Both the position numbers and the translations under genes were made by a program. 17,587 nucleotides of DNA, from contig CALUCI010000112.1 in assembly GCA_943914515.1 (NCBI GenBank), positions 1 to 17,587 of the forward strand, read 5' to 3'. Below are positions 1-6,595 of this stretch, piece by piece (the stretch's first letter is position 1; each line of letters begins with the position of its first letter). Under the pieces are notes generated by a model that was not told the origin of the DNA, did not search any database, and worked only from the letters and a program-made list of their open reading frames with translations. The stretch is from an uncultured Pseudomonas sp. GTDB taxonomy: Bacteria; Pseudomonadota; Gammaproteobacteria; Pseudomonadales; Pseudomonadaceae.

Positions 1-42
1 AAGTCGCTCGTGGGTCAGTTCGGAGCCAAAGGAGCTACCTGA
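1..42 (+). CDS. 3' end of an unidentified upstream gene (partial)
   Basis: Frame 1 is open from the left edge and stops with TGA at 40-42, which shares its A with the ATG of the next gene (TGATG). The 13 visible residues end in FGAKGAT. That junction type is used repeatedly in this operon, which is the main reason to believe the frame is coding. Too little is visible to name a product. A terminase or lysis gene would fit the position, but nothing in the residues shows it. Confidence 0.45.
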   Translation, partial: KSLVGQFGAKGAT

Positions 43-311
43 TGAGCTCGACCCTTATTTCACTCCTGATCGGTGCCAATGCTTTCCTGAGCGTAATGGT
101 GGTGATCGCCGCGTGCGACTACCTGCGCCGGATCAGGCCGATGGATGAGCCGCTGCTTGCGGTTGCGTTCTACCTGGTTGCCATTGGCGCGTTCGGTTCG
201 TTCGTGCTGGCCATGAGCGGCCATGTGCCAACCCTGTATGGCGTGATCATGAATCTCGGCATCGTCCTGTATGCGGTTGCCCGGCGCGGCCATGTGTTCC
301 AGGCGACCTAG
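42..311 (+). CDS. Small three-helix membrane protein, probable holin
   Basis: The 89-residue product has three hydrophobic segments, at about residues 4-25, 37-58 and 63-80, joined by short charged loops (DYLRRIRPMDEP after the first). It ends in a short basic tail (ARRGHVF). Size and three-helix layout match class I phage holins, which open the inner membrane at the time of lysis so that endolysin or its activators can act. The start is well set: AAAGGAG lies at 28-34, 7 bases before the ATG, and the ATG overlaps the stop of the preceding frame. The call rests on topology and phage context, because I see no family-specific motif. No endolysin gene lies beside it in this window. It could be another small phage membrane protein. 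Confidence 0.55.
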   Translation: MSSTLISLLIGANAFLSVMVVIAACDYLRRIRPMDEPLLAVAFYLVAIGAFGSFVLAMSGHVPTLYGVIMNLGIVLYAVARRGHVFQAT

Positions 312-345
312 TTGCGCAATAGATATAATTACCGAGGACCCCAGA

Positions 346-585
346 ATGAAAGAATCCCAATTCCCTGCATGGCTGTTCGGGTTCGCCGAGCACATTGCTT
401 CTGCTCCATCGCCCCAAGAGTGGGCACGCATCAGGGAAATGCTTGGCAGGGTAGAGGCGGATGAAGCGCCTCCTGCTCCGGTGGTTAACGTTTATTGCGA
501 GGAGCGCATGGAAGTGCGCAGCGTGCTCGGTCCGCAAACATGCCTTATGGGCGCCGGGGATCACCCTGGAAGCAATCCTCGGTAG
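346..585 (+). CDS. Small hypothetical phage protein
   Basis: The 79-residue product is not recognised. The frame is open further upstream, to 271, but the ATG at 346 is preferred because GAGGA (334-338) lies 7 bases before it and because the earlier start would overlap the holin gene heavily. The protein has an amphipathic N-terminal half (PAWLFGFAEHIASAPSPQEWARIREMLGRV), a Pro/Ala linker (EAPPAPVV) and a polar tail. It has no membrane segment and no helix-turn-helix that I can see. It sits between a probable holin and the portal, where many related phages carry terminase genes. It is too short for a normal small terminase subunit, so that function is not claimed. Confidence 0.6.
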   Translation: MKESQFPAWLFGFAEHIASAPSPQEWARIREMLGRVEADEAPPAPVVNVYCEERMEVRSVLGPQTCLMGAGDHPGSNPR

Positions 586-588
586 TTT

Positions 589-625
589 CGCGCCACAAAA
601 TCATGAAGTGCCATTTCGTGGCGCG
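589..625 (+). promoter_or_regulatory. Perfect 8-bp hairpin abutting the portal ribosome binding site
   Basis: The arms CGCGCCAC (589-596) and GTGGCGCG (618-625) are exact reverse complements. AAA (597-599) and TTT (614-616) can extend the stem past a bulged C617. The last base of the right arm is the first G of the GGAG Shine-Dalgarno (625-628) of the GTG-started portal gene. No T-run follows, so it is not a standard intrinsic terminator. It could modulate portal translation, protect an RNA end or bind a protein. Function is inference. Confidence 0.5.
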
Positions 626-636
626 GAGATAAATCT

Positions 637-2037
637 GTGACCACATCAAAACCGCGAATTCAAGTGCCATCTGGCGGGATTGTCACATCGGACAGTCTCT
701 CCAACCTGGTTGCCAACATCGGCACCAACCGCGACAAGCGCACGCACAACCGCTTCGGGTTCCAGTTCGTCACTCCGTATGAGCTGGAGGCGGCCTACCA
801 GTCCAACTGGCTGGCTCGTCGCATCGTGGATAAGCCGAACGAAGATGCCCTGCGTGAGTGGCGCACCTTCAGCGGCAAGGATGCGAAGAAGATCGCAGCC
901 GAGGAGCGTCGCCTGGGTGTGCAGCAGAAGTACCTGGATGCCTGCTGCTGGGCTGACCTGTACGGCGGCGCGGCGATGCTGATGATCACCGGCCAGGACC
1001 TGAGCAAGCCACTCGACCTGAACAAGGTGAAGAAGGGCGGACTCAAGAACATCGTCGTGTTCGACCGCTGGGACATTCAGCCTAGCCAGTTCAACTTCAC
1101 CGACCCTCTGGCGCCCAACTGGATGCTGCCCGAGGTGTACACGGTGGTGAACGGTCAGCAGCCCATTCACTACTCGCACGTCATTCGCCGCACGGGCGCA
1201 CGCCTGCCGCGTCGTATGGCTCAGTTCGAGCAGGGTTGGGGTGACAGCCGCCTGCGCCGCTGCATGGAAGACCTGCGCGATGTGGTGGCCACCAAAGGGG
1301 GCATAGCCTCCTTGGTGCTTGAGGCGAACGTGGACACCATCAGCGTCAAGGGCCTGCAAGGCGCCCTGGCCAGCGCCCAGTGTGACCAGATCACCGAGCG
1401 CTACCGCATGTTCGGCATGCTCAAAGGGATCATCAACCTTGGCCTGCTGGACAGCGACCACGAGACCTACGAGCGCAAGAGCATAGCCTTCTCCGGCCTG
1501 AGCCAGATCATGGAGCAGTTCATGGTCTGGACGGCAGGCGCGGCAGAGATGCCCGTCACTGAGCTGTGGGGTCAGTCGGCCGCCGGCCTCAACTCCACTG
1601 GCGACGGCGACCTCAAGACCTACCACGGCACGATCAAGGGCAAGCAAGACGGCCAGATGCGCCGCGACCTGGAACGCCTGGATGAGGTGCTGATTCGGTC
1701 CGCCCTTGGCACCTACCCCGACGACATCGAGTTCGAGTGGAACCCGCTCTACCAGAAATCGAGCGTGGAAGAAGCCCAAGAGGATCTGGCAGACGCCCAG
1801 GCCGATGCGATCAACATCGAGAACCGCATCATCCGCCCAAGCCACGCCATGACCCGCGCGCAGGCCAAAGGTCGATACGTCATCACCGACGAGCAGATCG
1901 CCGCCCAGGTGCAGCGAGAGAAGGACGAAGACAATGGCCTTGGCTCCGATGAAAACCTCGAAGCCTTCACCCTTGGAGGCCCTGACGGCGACGACCAAGG
2001 CCCTGATGGCAAGAAAGCGCAAGCCACGGGCGCCTGA
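637..2037 (+). CDS. Portal protein, DUF1073 (Phage_portal_3) type
   Basis: The portal forms the dodecameric ring at one capsid vertex through which DNA is packaged and ejected. The 466-residue product shows the family layout. An N-terminal stretch at about 24-80 (NLVANIGTNRDKR..., ELEAAYQSNWLARRIVDKPNED, REWRTF) is characteristic of DUF1073 proteins. HYSHVIRRTG (178-187) fits the conserved portal 'HSHVIR' segment. PVTELWGQSAAGLNSTGDGDLKTYH (306-330) is the usual P-x-T-x-L-x-G ... G-L-N-x-T-G block before the stem helices. The last 40 residues are acidic and polar. The start is GTG with GGAG at 625-628. Some databases name this family after the anti-CBASS protein Acb1, but the length and motifs here are those of a plain portal. 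The 3' end overlaps the next gene by 32 bases. Confidence 0.93.
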   Translation: MTTSKPRIQVPSGGIVTSDSLSNLVANIGTNRDKRTHNRFGFQFVTPYELEAAYQSNWLARRIVDKPNEDALREWRTFSGKDAKKIAAEERRLGVQQKYLDACCWADLYGGAAMLMITGQDLSKPLDLNKVKKGGLKNIVVFDRWDIQPSQFNFTDPLAPNWMLPEVYTVVNGQQPIHYSHVIRRTGARLPRRMAQFEQGWGDSRLRRCMEDLRDVVATKGGIASLVLEANVDTISVKGLQGALASAQCDQITERYRMFGMLKGIINLGLLDSDHETYERKSIAFSGLSQIMEQFMVWTAGAAEMPVTELWGQSAAGLNSTGDGDLKTYHGTIKGKQDGQMRRDLERLDEVLIRSALGTYPDDIEFEWNPLYQKSSVEEAQEDLADAQADAINIENRIIRPSHAMTRAQAKGRYVITDEQIAAQVQREKDEDNGLGSDENLEAFTLGGPDGDDQGPDGKKAQATGA

Positions 2038-2896
2038 TCCGGTAAAGCCAAGTGAGGGCGCAGAGCGCTTCTACCGGGGCGAGCTAAACGCCCTGGTGCG
2101 CAATATGTCGCAGCAGCTGTATGCCGTGCTGGGCCCCGAGATGGCTCGACTCAAGCCGCAATACACCGCCGACAGCCTGGCGACCCTGGATGGCTGGACT
2201 GACGAAATCCTCGCGGTAATACGCCGGGTGTCGTCTACGTTCACCACCAGCCTGTTCGATCAGCAGGCCAGGCGGGTGGCGGCCGGCACCATCAGCCGGG
2301 CTGAGGCCGACAACGCGGAAGATTTCCGCAAGTCGGTCAATCGGGCCGTGGGTGTGGACTTCGAGCTGATCACCAAGCCCAAGGGCATGGTCGACTACCT
2401 CGAAGCCTCGACCGCCGAGAACGTCAACCTGATCAAGTCCATCCCCGCCGAGTACTTCCAGCGGGTGGAGACGATCGTGCTTGGCGGCATGAAAAACGGC
2501 CTCGCTCCTACGGCCATCGCCAAGCAGATTCAGGAGCAGACCGGCGTCAGCGCCAGGCGGGCCAAGCTGATCGCCCGGGACCAGGTATCGCAGCTGAACA
2601 GCGACCTGACCCGCCAACGGCAGACGGCGGCCGGCATTGAGTTCTACCGCGTCGAGACGGCCAAGGACCAGCGCGTCTCTGGTGACCCCAGTGGCAAGTA
2701 CCCCAACGCCAAGATCAGCTGCTACGGCATCGCCAAGCAGGACATCGGCTATGGCCCTGGCGTGTACAAGGTCAGCGAAGGCGCTACCTGGCGCGGCGTG
2801 ACCAATCTGCACCCGGGCAAGCACCACCCGCTCTGCCGGTGCGTAGGGATATCCCTTATCCCCGGCGTGAACTACTTCCCCGACAAGAACGGGTAG
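2006..2896 (+). CDS. SPP1 gp7-like head morphogenesis (minor head) protein
   Basis: Minor head proteins of this family associate with the portal and are packaged in small numbers inside the capsid. From the ATG at 2006 the product has 296 residues. The N-terminal half is helical, and the SPP1 gp7/Mu gpF-like domain spans about 155-280. It includes ARRAKLIARDQVSQLNSD (183-200) and ends in the family's hallmark HHPLCRC (273-279) near the C terminus. The start at 2006 has AAGG at 1997-2000 and follows the coupled-junction style of the operon. An in-frame ATG at 1934 also has AAGGA (1921-1925) upstream and would add 24 residues, but it would overlap the portal by 104 bases. The portal gene lies immediately upstream, as in most phages with this pair. 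Confidence 0.88.
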   Translation: MARKRKPRAPDPVKPSEGAERFYRGELNALVRNMSQQLYAVLGPEMARLKPQYTADSLATLDGWTDEILAVIRRVSSTFTTSLFDQQARRVAAGTISRAEADNAEDFRKSVNRAVGVDFELITKPKGMVDYLEASTAENVNLIKSIPAEYFQRVETIVLGGMKNGLAPTAIAKQIQEQTGVSARRAKLIARDQVSQLNSDLTRQRQTAAGIEFYRVETAKDQRVSGDPSGKYPNAKISCYGIAKQDIGYGPGVYKVSEGATWRGVTNLHPGKHHPLCRCVGISLIPGVNYFPDKNG

Positions 2897-2899
2897 CAC

Positions 2900-4006
2900 A
2901 TGAAAAAAATGACCTTGGACGAGGCCTTCAAGCCTACGTCCCGCACCCGCACGCCTGAGGGCTACCTCTGCGTGAAGGGCATCGCGGCCCGCACGGGGGT
3001 CTACCAGTACGTTTCTACTGAACTGGACCTGCCGGGCCCGGCCCGAATCGTCAACGTCTACAAGCCCCCCGAGGAGCTATTCGACCCAGAGTCGATGGCC
3101 ACCTACGTCGACAAGGACGTGACCAACGACCACCCCGAAGACCTGGTCGACTCGACCACCTTCAAGGATGTCTCGGTCGGACATGTGCGAGGCGTAGAGC
3201 GTGAAGGTGATCACCTGATCGTCGACATGATCATCAAGGACCAGTCAGCCATCAACGACATCGAGTCGGGTAAGGCTGAGCTGTCGCCTGGGTATACCGC
3301 CGAGTACGTCGAAGAGGCCGGGACCGCCCCGGACGGCAAGGCGTACGAGTACACCCAGCGCACCATCCTGAACAACCACATGGCGGTTGTAGAGGCAGCA
3401 CGGGCCGGAAAGGTCGCCCGTATTTTTGACCACAAACCGAAAGGTACCCCAACCATGGCGACCCGGAAGCTCTTTCTGGACTCCAATAAAACCCTCTCCG
3501 TCGTGCTGGACGAAGAGCATGCAGTGATCGTCGAGGACGGCATTGCCAAGCTCATGAAGTCCTTAGACGAAGCCAACGAACGCGCAGACAGGGCTGAAGC
3601 CACCAAGGACGAAGCCGAGGAGAAGCTGGAAGAGGCCAAGAAGGCCACCTCCGACGCTGCCATCGGCGAGCGCGTCAAGCTCACTCTCGACACCATCGCT
3701 CAGGCCCGCAAGCTCGTGAAAGGCTTCGACGCCAAAGGCCTGGTCTCCCCGCTGGAAATCAAGCGCGCCGCCCTGGCACAGCTGAAGCCCACCCGCGACT
3801 GGGCAGGCAAGTCCGAGGCCTACATCACCGCCGCATTCGACTCCGCCGAGGAGGATGCGAAAGAGACCGAGGACGAGGATGACGACGAGGACGCTCAGGC
3901 CACCAAAGACAGCCTCGCCGCCCTGGCCAAGGACATCAAGAACCATCCGAAGACTACCAACGACGGCTCCGACGCCTACAACAAGTTCCTGCGGGGTGAA
4001 AAGTAA
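2900..4006 (+). CDS. DUF2213 prohead protease with fused scaffold region
   Basis: The 368-residue product combines two parts. Residues 1-175 form a DUF2213 domain. I see candidate His and Ser residues in the order expected for an assemblin-like prohead protease: H78 in TNDHPE, S129 in ELSPGY, and H160 in LNNHMAVV. Assigning these as catalytic is inference. Residues 213-252 form a Lys/Glu-rich coiled coil, 316-331 are strongly acidic, and the C terminus is basic (FLRGEK). This is the usual look of a capsid scaffold, which the protease removes before DNA packaging. The gene lies directly before the cement and major capsid genes. An internal ATG at 3455 with its own Shine-Dalgarno may give a separate scaffold product. 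The start has GGG at 2891-2893, 6 bases upstream. The stop overlaps the next ATG (TAATG). Confidence 0.87.
   Translation: MKKMTLDEAFKPTSRTRTPEGYLCVKGIAARTGVYQYVSTELDLPGPARIVNVYKPPEELFDPESMATYVDKDVTNDHPEDLVDSTTFKDVSVGHVRGVEREGDHLIVDMIIKDQSAINDIESGKAELSPGYTAEYVEEAGTAPDGKAYEYTQRTILNNHMAVVEAARAGKVARIFDHKPKGTPTMATRKLFLDSNKTLSVVLDEEHAVIVEDGIAKLMKSLDEANERADRAEATKDEAEEKLEEAKKATSDAAIGERVKLTLDTIAQARKLVKGFDAKGLVSPLEIKRAALAQLKPTRDWAGKSEAYITAAFDSAEEDAKETEDEDDDEDAQATKDSLAALAKDIKNHPKTTNDGSDAYNKFLRGEK
3455..4006 (+). CDS. Possible nested scaffold protein from an internal in-frame start
   Basis: Inside the DUF2213 gene, an ATG at 3455 (residue 186, context GTPTMATRK) has GAAAGG at 3439-3444, 10 bases upstream. 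It falls exactly at the boundary between the protease-like domain and the scaffold-like region. The predicted 183-residue product would carry the coiled coil (213-252 of the parent), the acidic run and the basic C terminus. This copies the arrangement of lambda C/Nu3, where the scaffold is translated independently from the 3' part of the protease gene. The position of the start is seen in the sequence; its use in cells is inference. Confidence 0.45.
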   Translation: MATRKLFLDSNKTLSVVLDEEHAVIVEDGIAKLMKSLDEANERADRAEATKDEAEEKLEEAKKATSDAAIGERVKLTLDTIAQARKLVKGFDAKGLVSPLEIKRAALAQLKPTRDWAGKSEAYITAAFDSAEEDAKETEDEDDDEDAQATKDSLAALAKDIKNHPKTTNDGSDAYNKFLRGEK

Positions 4007-4518
4007 TGGCCACTGCATTTGACACTTTCAACCAGTACGCCAGCGAAGCCTTCGAGGGTCAGATTCAAGATCACTCGATGGATGACGAGATCACCTACGT
4101 CGTCGAGACCGCTCCCGTTCCATTCGGCCGAGCCCTGATCCAGGGCGTGGCTGACAAGGGCGGCCGCCTCCCTGCTGCAGCAGCTGCGTTCATCATCGGT
4201 GTGTCCGTGCGTCAGTCCATCGCTGTTGGCGGTGGCTACCTGACCGGCGACGGGAACGCCAACGGCAACGTGGTCGGATCTCGCCCAGTGGGCCAGGAGT
4301 CCACAGCACTGGCGTATGGCCGTATCTGGGTGAAGACCCTCGGTGGTTCGACCCCGAACCAGCAGGTGTACGTCGTGCCGAACACCGGCGAGTTCACCAA
4401 CGCGGCTACCGCAGGCAACCTCCTGTGGCCGGGCGCGACCTTCAAGAGAATCGCTGCCGCTGGCGGCATGACCGTTATCCAAGTTCGCGGCCAAGCGCTC
4501 GCAACTCTGGTTGCTTAA
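4006..4518 (+). CDS. Capsid structural cement/decoration protein
   Basis: The 170-residue product matches the type of small beta-rich protein found between scaffold and major capsid genes in this class of phages, often named structural cement protein. Such proteins bind the outside of the shell and stabilise it after expansion. Visible features are many short Gly/Val/Ala-rich strands, for example AFIIGVSVRQSIAVGGG (62-78) and the QQVYVVPNTGEFTNA region (about 119-133), with almost no predicted helix after residue 20. The start shares a base with the preceding stop (TAATG), with GGGGTGA at 3993-3999 upstream. The identity is based on size, composition and position; I do not see a diagnostic motif. 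Confidence 0.72.
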   Translation: MATAFDTFNQYASEAFEGQIQDHSMDDEITYVVETAPVPFGRALIQGVADKGGRLPAAAAAFIIGVSVRQSIAVGGGYLTGDGNANGNVVGSRPVGQESTALAYGRIWVKTLGGSTPNQQVYVVPNTGEFTNAATAGNLLWPGATFKRIAAAGGMTVIQVRGQALATLVA

Positions 4519-4530
4519 GGAGAATCGAGT

Positions 4531-5517
4531 ATGGCTCGCACCACAATGGATGCCCAGATTCAGGCCGCGCTCGGCTTTTACACTGGCCAGCTGACCTACA
4601 TCGAGCAAGAGGTACTGCGTCAGCCGTACCCCGAGATCAAGTACCCAACCATCCTGGCTGTCGATACCTCGGCGCCGGATTGGACAGAAAGCGTCGGCTT
4701 CAAAACCCTCGACTTCCGCGGTAAGCCGCAGATCCTGGGCGACAAGTCGAAAGACTATCCGCTGGCAGAAATTGCTTCGGCAATGGGCGCTGTCGATGTC
4801 CACACCTTCTCGCTCGGCTACAGCTACACGCTGGCCGAACTGGGTAAGGCAATGGAGATGGAGCGCGCCCAAGGCTACGGGGCATCCATCAACTATCTGG
4901 CCGAGAAACCAGCCGGCGTGCGCATGCTGACCGAGCAGTGGCTTGATTCCACGGCGTTCGCTGGCGATCCATCGGTCCCTTCCCTCGCGCAGGGCGGCCT
5001 GATCAAGTACCCAGACGTTCCTGTTGTGTCGTCCGGAACCCTGCTCGGCGGTCCGGATATGACCATCGCGCAGATCATCGCCCAGGATGACCCCAACAAG
5101 GTATCTCAGGATCTGCTGAACCTGTTCAACAACGGGCGCCTTCGCGTCAGCATCACGCAGACCCGAAACGTCTTCCGCCCAACGCATGTCCTGCTCCCGG
5201 CGATTCAGCACGGCCAGATCGAGAGCTACCGCATCCCGAACACGTCGGACACGCTGCTGAGCTACCTGGAGCGCGTGACCAAGCTCACCTTCGAGCCGAT
5301 CCTCCAATTGGCAGGCGCAGGCGCTGGCGGTACCGACCGGATGATGTTTTACACCAAGGACGCCAAGTACGCGAAATTCCACATGCCAATGCCATTCATG
5401 CTGAATGCGCCAGTGGTAAGTGCTGGCGGCCTGCAGTTCGAGTCGGCAGGCCTGGTGCGGATCGCAGGCACTGAATTGCGCGTGCCCAAATCCCACTTGT
5501 ACGTCGACGGCATCTAA
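4531..5517 (+). CDS. Major capsid protein, DUF2184 family
   Basis: The 328-residue product is the main shell subunit. Its N-terminal third (QEVLRQPYPEIKYPTILAVDTSAPDW..., VGFKTLDFRGKPQILGDKSKDYPLAE) and the following AVDVHTFSLGYSYTLAELGKAMEM segment have the pattern of DUF2184 capsid proteins, which adopt the HK97 fold. The C-terminal half includes NVFRPTHVLLPAIQHGQI and a final GLVRIAGTELRVPKS strand region. The gene has one of the best ribosome binding sites in the window: TAAGGAGAA at 4516-4524, 8 bases (from AGGAG) before the ATG, as expected for the most abundant virion protein. It follows the scaffold and cement genes, the normal capsid-module order. Confidence 0.92.
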   Translation: MARTTMDAQIQAALGFYTGQLTYIEQEVLRQPYPEIKYPTILAVDTSAPDWTESVGFKTLDFRGKPQILGDKSKDYPLAEIASAMGAVDVHTFSLGYSYTLAELGKAMEMERAQGYGASINYLAEKPAGVRMLTEQWLDSTAFAGDPSVPSLAQGGLIKYPDVPVVSSGTLLGGPDMTIAQIIAQDDPNKVSQDLLNLFNNGRLRVSITQTRNVFRPTHVLLPAIQHGQIESYRIPNTSDTLLSYLERVTKLTFEPILQLAGAGAGGTDRMMFYTKDAKYAKFHMPMPFMLNAPVVSAGGLQFESAGLVRIAGTELRVPKSHLYVDGI

Positions 5518-5527
5518 GGGGGTCACC

Positions 5528-5920
5528 ATGTCTTCGAAGAAGATCTACACCAACGTCAGCGCCAACCCTGTCGTCCTCTCGGACGGCAGTTCGGTGCAGC
5601 CTGGCGAGCAGACCACCGAGGATCAGTTCGAGCTGGCCAAGGGCTCGTTCTGGGAGCAGCACGGCCTGCTTGTGGCCGGCGCCCCGGAGCAGCCAGCTGA
5701 TGCCGATGCCGATCGTCAGGCACTGATCGACGAGAACGAGCAGCTGAAAAAGGATGTCTTCGCCTACCAGGAGCAGCTGAAGGATCTCGCCTCCAAGATC
5801 AAGGATGGTCCTCAGCAGGTGAAAGACCTGCAGGACAAGCTGATCCAGGAACAGGCCCGCTCCAGCAAGCTGGAAACCGAGCTGAAAGAAGCCCAGGCCA
5901 AGCTGGCCGGCAAGAAGTAA
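5528..5920 (+). CDS. Hypothetical virion protein with C-terminal coiled coil
   Basis: The 130-residue product has a small beta-type N-terminal unit (about 5-52, with TNVS, VVLSD and QPGE) and a long heptad-rich helix from about 63 to 127, rich in Lys, Glu, Gln and Leu, ending in AGKK. The frame is open upstream into the capsid gene, but the ATG at 5528 is chosen because AAGGGG (5516-5521) precedes it by 6 bases and it starts just after the capsid stop. The N-terminal unit resembles the next gene's product along its length, suggesting duplication. A role as decoration or head-fibre protein, or as a connector accessory, is possible from position only. Confidence 0.72.
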   Translation: MSSKKIYTNVSANPVVLSDGSSVQPGEQTTEDQFELAKGSFWEQHGLLVAGAPEQPADADADRQALIDENEQLKKDVFAYQEQLKDLASKIKDGPQQVKDLQDKLIQEQARSSKLETELKEAQAKLAGKK

Positions 5921-5931
5921 CCCAGTGTCAC

Positions 5932-5948
5932 GGCCCCTCATTGGGGCC
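5932..5948 (+). other. Short GC hairpin between two small connector genes
   Basis: GGCCCC (5932-5937) and GGGGCC (5943-5948) are exact reverse complements around a 5-base loop (TCATT). The hairpin sits in a 45-base gap after the gene ending at 5920 and just before the GGAG (5956-5959) of the next gene. No T-run follows, so it is at most a weak attenuator or mRNA-stabilising element downstream of the capsid genes. Confidence 0.4.
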
Positions 5949-5965
5949 TATGACTGGAGACCCCG

Positions 5966-6151
5966 ATGGCTTCCATCACGAATATCAGCTCGCATCGCAT
6001 CGACCTTGCCGACCTGTCGCTGGCCCCTGGCGAAGCGATCGAGCACTTCGACGACCGAGAGGCTGAGCGCCTGAAGTCGACGAACTACTACCGGGCCGGC
6101 TGGATCAAGGTTGGCCCATCGCCCGAGCCCGAGCCGCCCACCGAGGAATGA
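5966..6151 (+). CDS. Small hypothetical protein, paralogue of the preceding gene's N-terminal unit
   Basis: The 61-residue product contains TNIS (5-8), LADLS (14-18) and APGE (20-23), then a charged helix (DDREAERLK) and YYRAGWIKVG. These align with the first 51 residues of the product at 5528-5920: T-N-x-S, L-x-D-x-S, P-G-E, and later E, K and two G residues are shared. It ends in a Pro/Glu tail (PSPEPEPPTEE) instead of a coiled coil. GGAG at 5956-5959 lies 6 bases before the ATG. Its function is unknown. The location suggests a minor virion or head-tail joining protein. Confidence 0.72.
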   Translation: MASITNISSHRIDLADLSLAPGEAIEHFDDREAERLKSTNYYRAGWIKVGPSPEPEPPTEE

Positions 6152-6157
6152 CCCGCC

Positions 6158-6595
6158 ATGGCCGAACTGAACATCCCAGTAACGGCCGAGATGGTCGCTG
6201 AATTCCGCGAGTTCTACGAAGAGTTCGCCGACCCGGCCAAGTGGTCGGACGCCAAGATCACCAAGGCGCTGAACATCGCCAAGGGCGAATTCGGCACCTG
6301 CGGTAACTGGGGCCTGTACAAGCCCTATTCGTTCCTGCAGCGCGGCTGGTTTGCCCTGGCGGCCCACTACCTCACCTGGAATGCGGCGACCACTGCCGCG
6401 ACCGGCGCCGATGGCAGCGCCACGACGCCATACGCCGTATCCAGCAAGAGCGTGCGCGACGAGTCGGTGTCCTACGCCGTCCCGGGCGCGAATGCATCGC
6501 TTACGGCCTGGGAGGCGGCCCTGGCGCTAACGCCATACGGCCTTGAGTACCTGCACCTGCGGCAGCGGGCCGGCATGGGAGCTATCTGCGTATGA
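6158..6595 (+). CDS. Head-tail adaptor, DUF4054 family
   Basis: DUF4054 proteins are helical adaptors that dock on the portal ring and extend the DNA channel toward the tail. The 145-residue product starts with a helical segment (VTAEMVAEFREFYEEFADPAKWSDAKITKALNIAKGEFG), a pattern typical of the family's early W/SD-x-x-I motif. It continues with RGWFALAAHYLTWNAA and a Thr/Ala-rich loop, and ends with EAALALTPYGLEYLHLRQRAGMG. GAGGAA (6143-6148) lies 9 bases upstream of the ATG. Its stop overlaps the next ATG (ATGA). The position directly after the capsid genes and before the neck genes agrees with the call. Confidence 0.85.
   Translation: MAELNIPVTAEMVAEFREFYEEFADPAKWSDAKITKALNIAKGEFGTCGNWGLYKPYSFLQRGWFALAAHYLTWNAATTAATGADGSATTPYAVSSKSVRDESVSYAVPGANASLTAWEAALALTPYGLEYLHLRQRAGMGAICV

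Noticed and set aside
324..329. TATAAT before the gene at 346, as a possible promoter -10 box.
   Set aside because: No acceptable -35 box lies 16-18 bases upstream (301-307 is unrelated), and the gene sits inside an apparently continuous late operon.
603..632. A nine-codon leader-like reading frame within the hairpin region before the portal.
   Set aside because: It has no Shine-Dalgarno and its composition gives no attenuator-like codon run; it is most likely chance.
1934..2005. Longer N terminus for the head morphogenesis gene from the ATG at 1934.
   Set aside because: It has a fair Shine-Dalgarno, but it would overlap the portal by 104 bases, while every other junction in the operon overlaps by a few bases up to 32. 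Kept as an alternative only.
637..2037. Portal read as an anti-CBASS (Acb1) enzyme, because the family is sometimes named so and HYS (178-180) and HGT (330-332) look like HxS/HxT motifs.
   Set aside because: Both short motifs lie inside conserved portal segments, the spacing does not fit a 2H phosphoesterase, and no extra C-terminal domain is present. A plain portal is the better call.
3976..5529. Long minus-strand open frame opposite the cement and major capsid genes.
   Set aside because: It is the mirror of strongly coding plus-strand genes in GC-rich DNA. It covers several genes and has low-complexity content typical of antisense frames. The same holds for the minus-strand frames at 646-2022 and 15027-15905.
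5932..5965. Intrinsic terminator after the 5528-5920 gene.
   Set aside because: The stem is only 6 bp and is followed by TATGACTGG rather than a T-run; the downstream genes belong to the same structural operon and need read-through.
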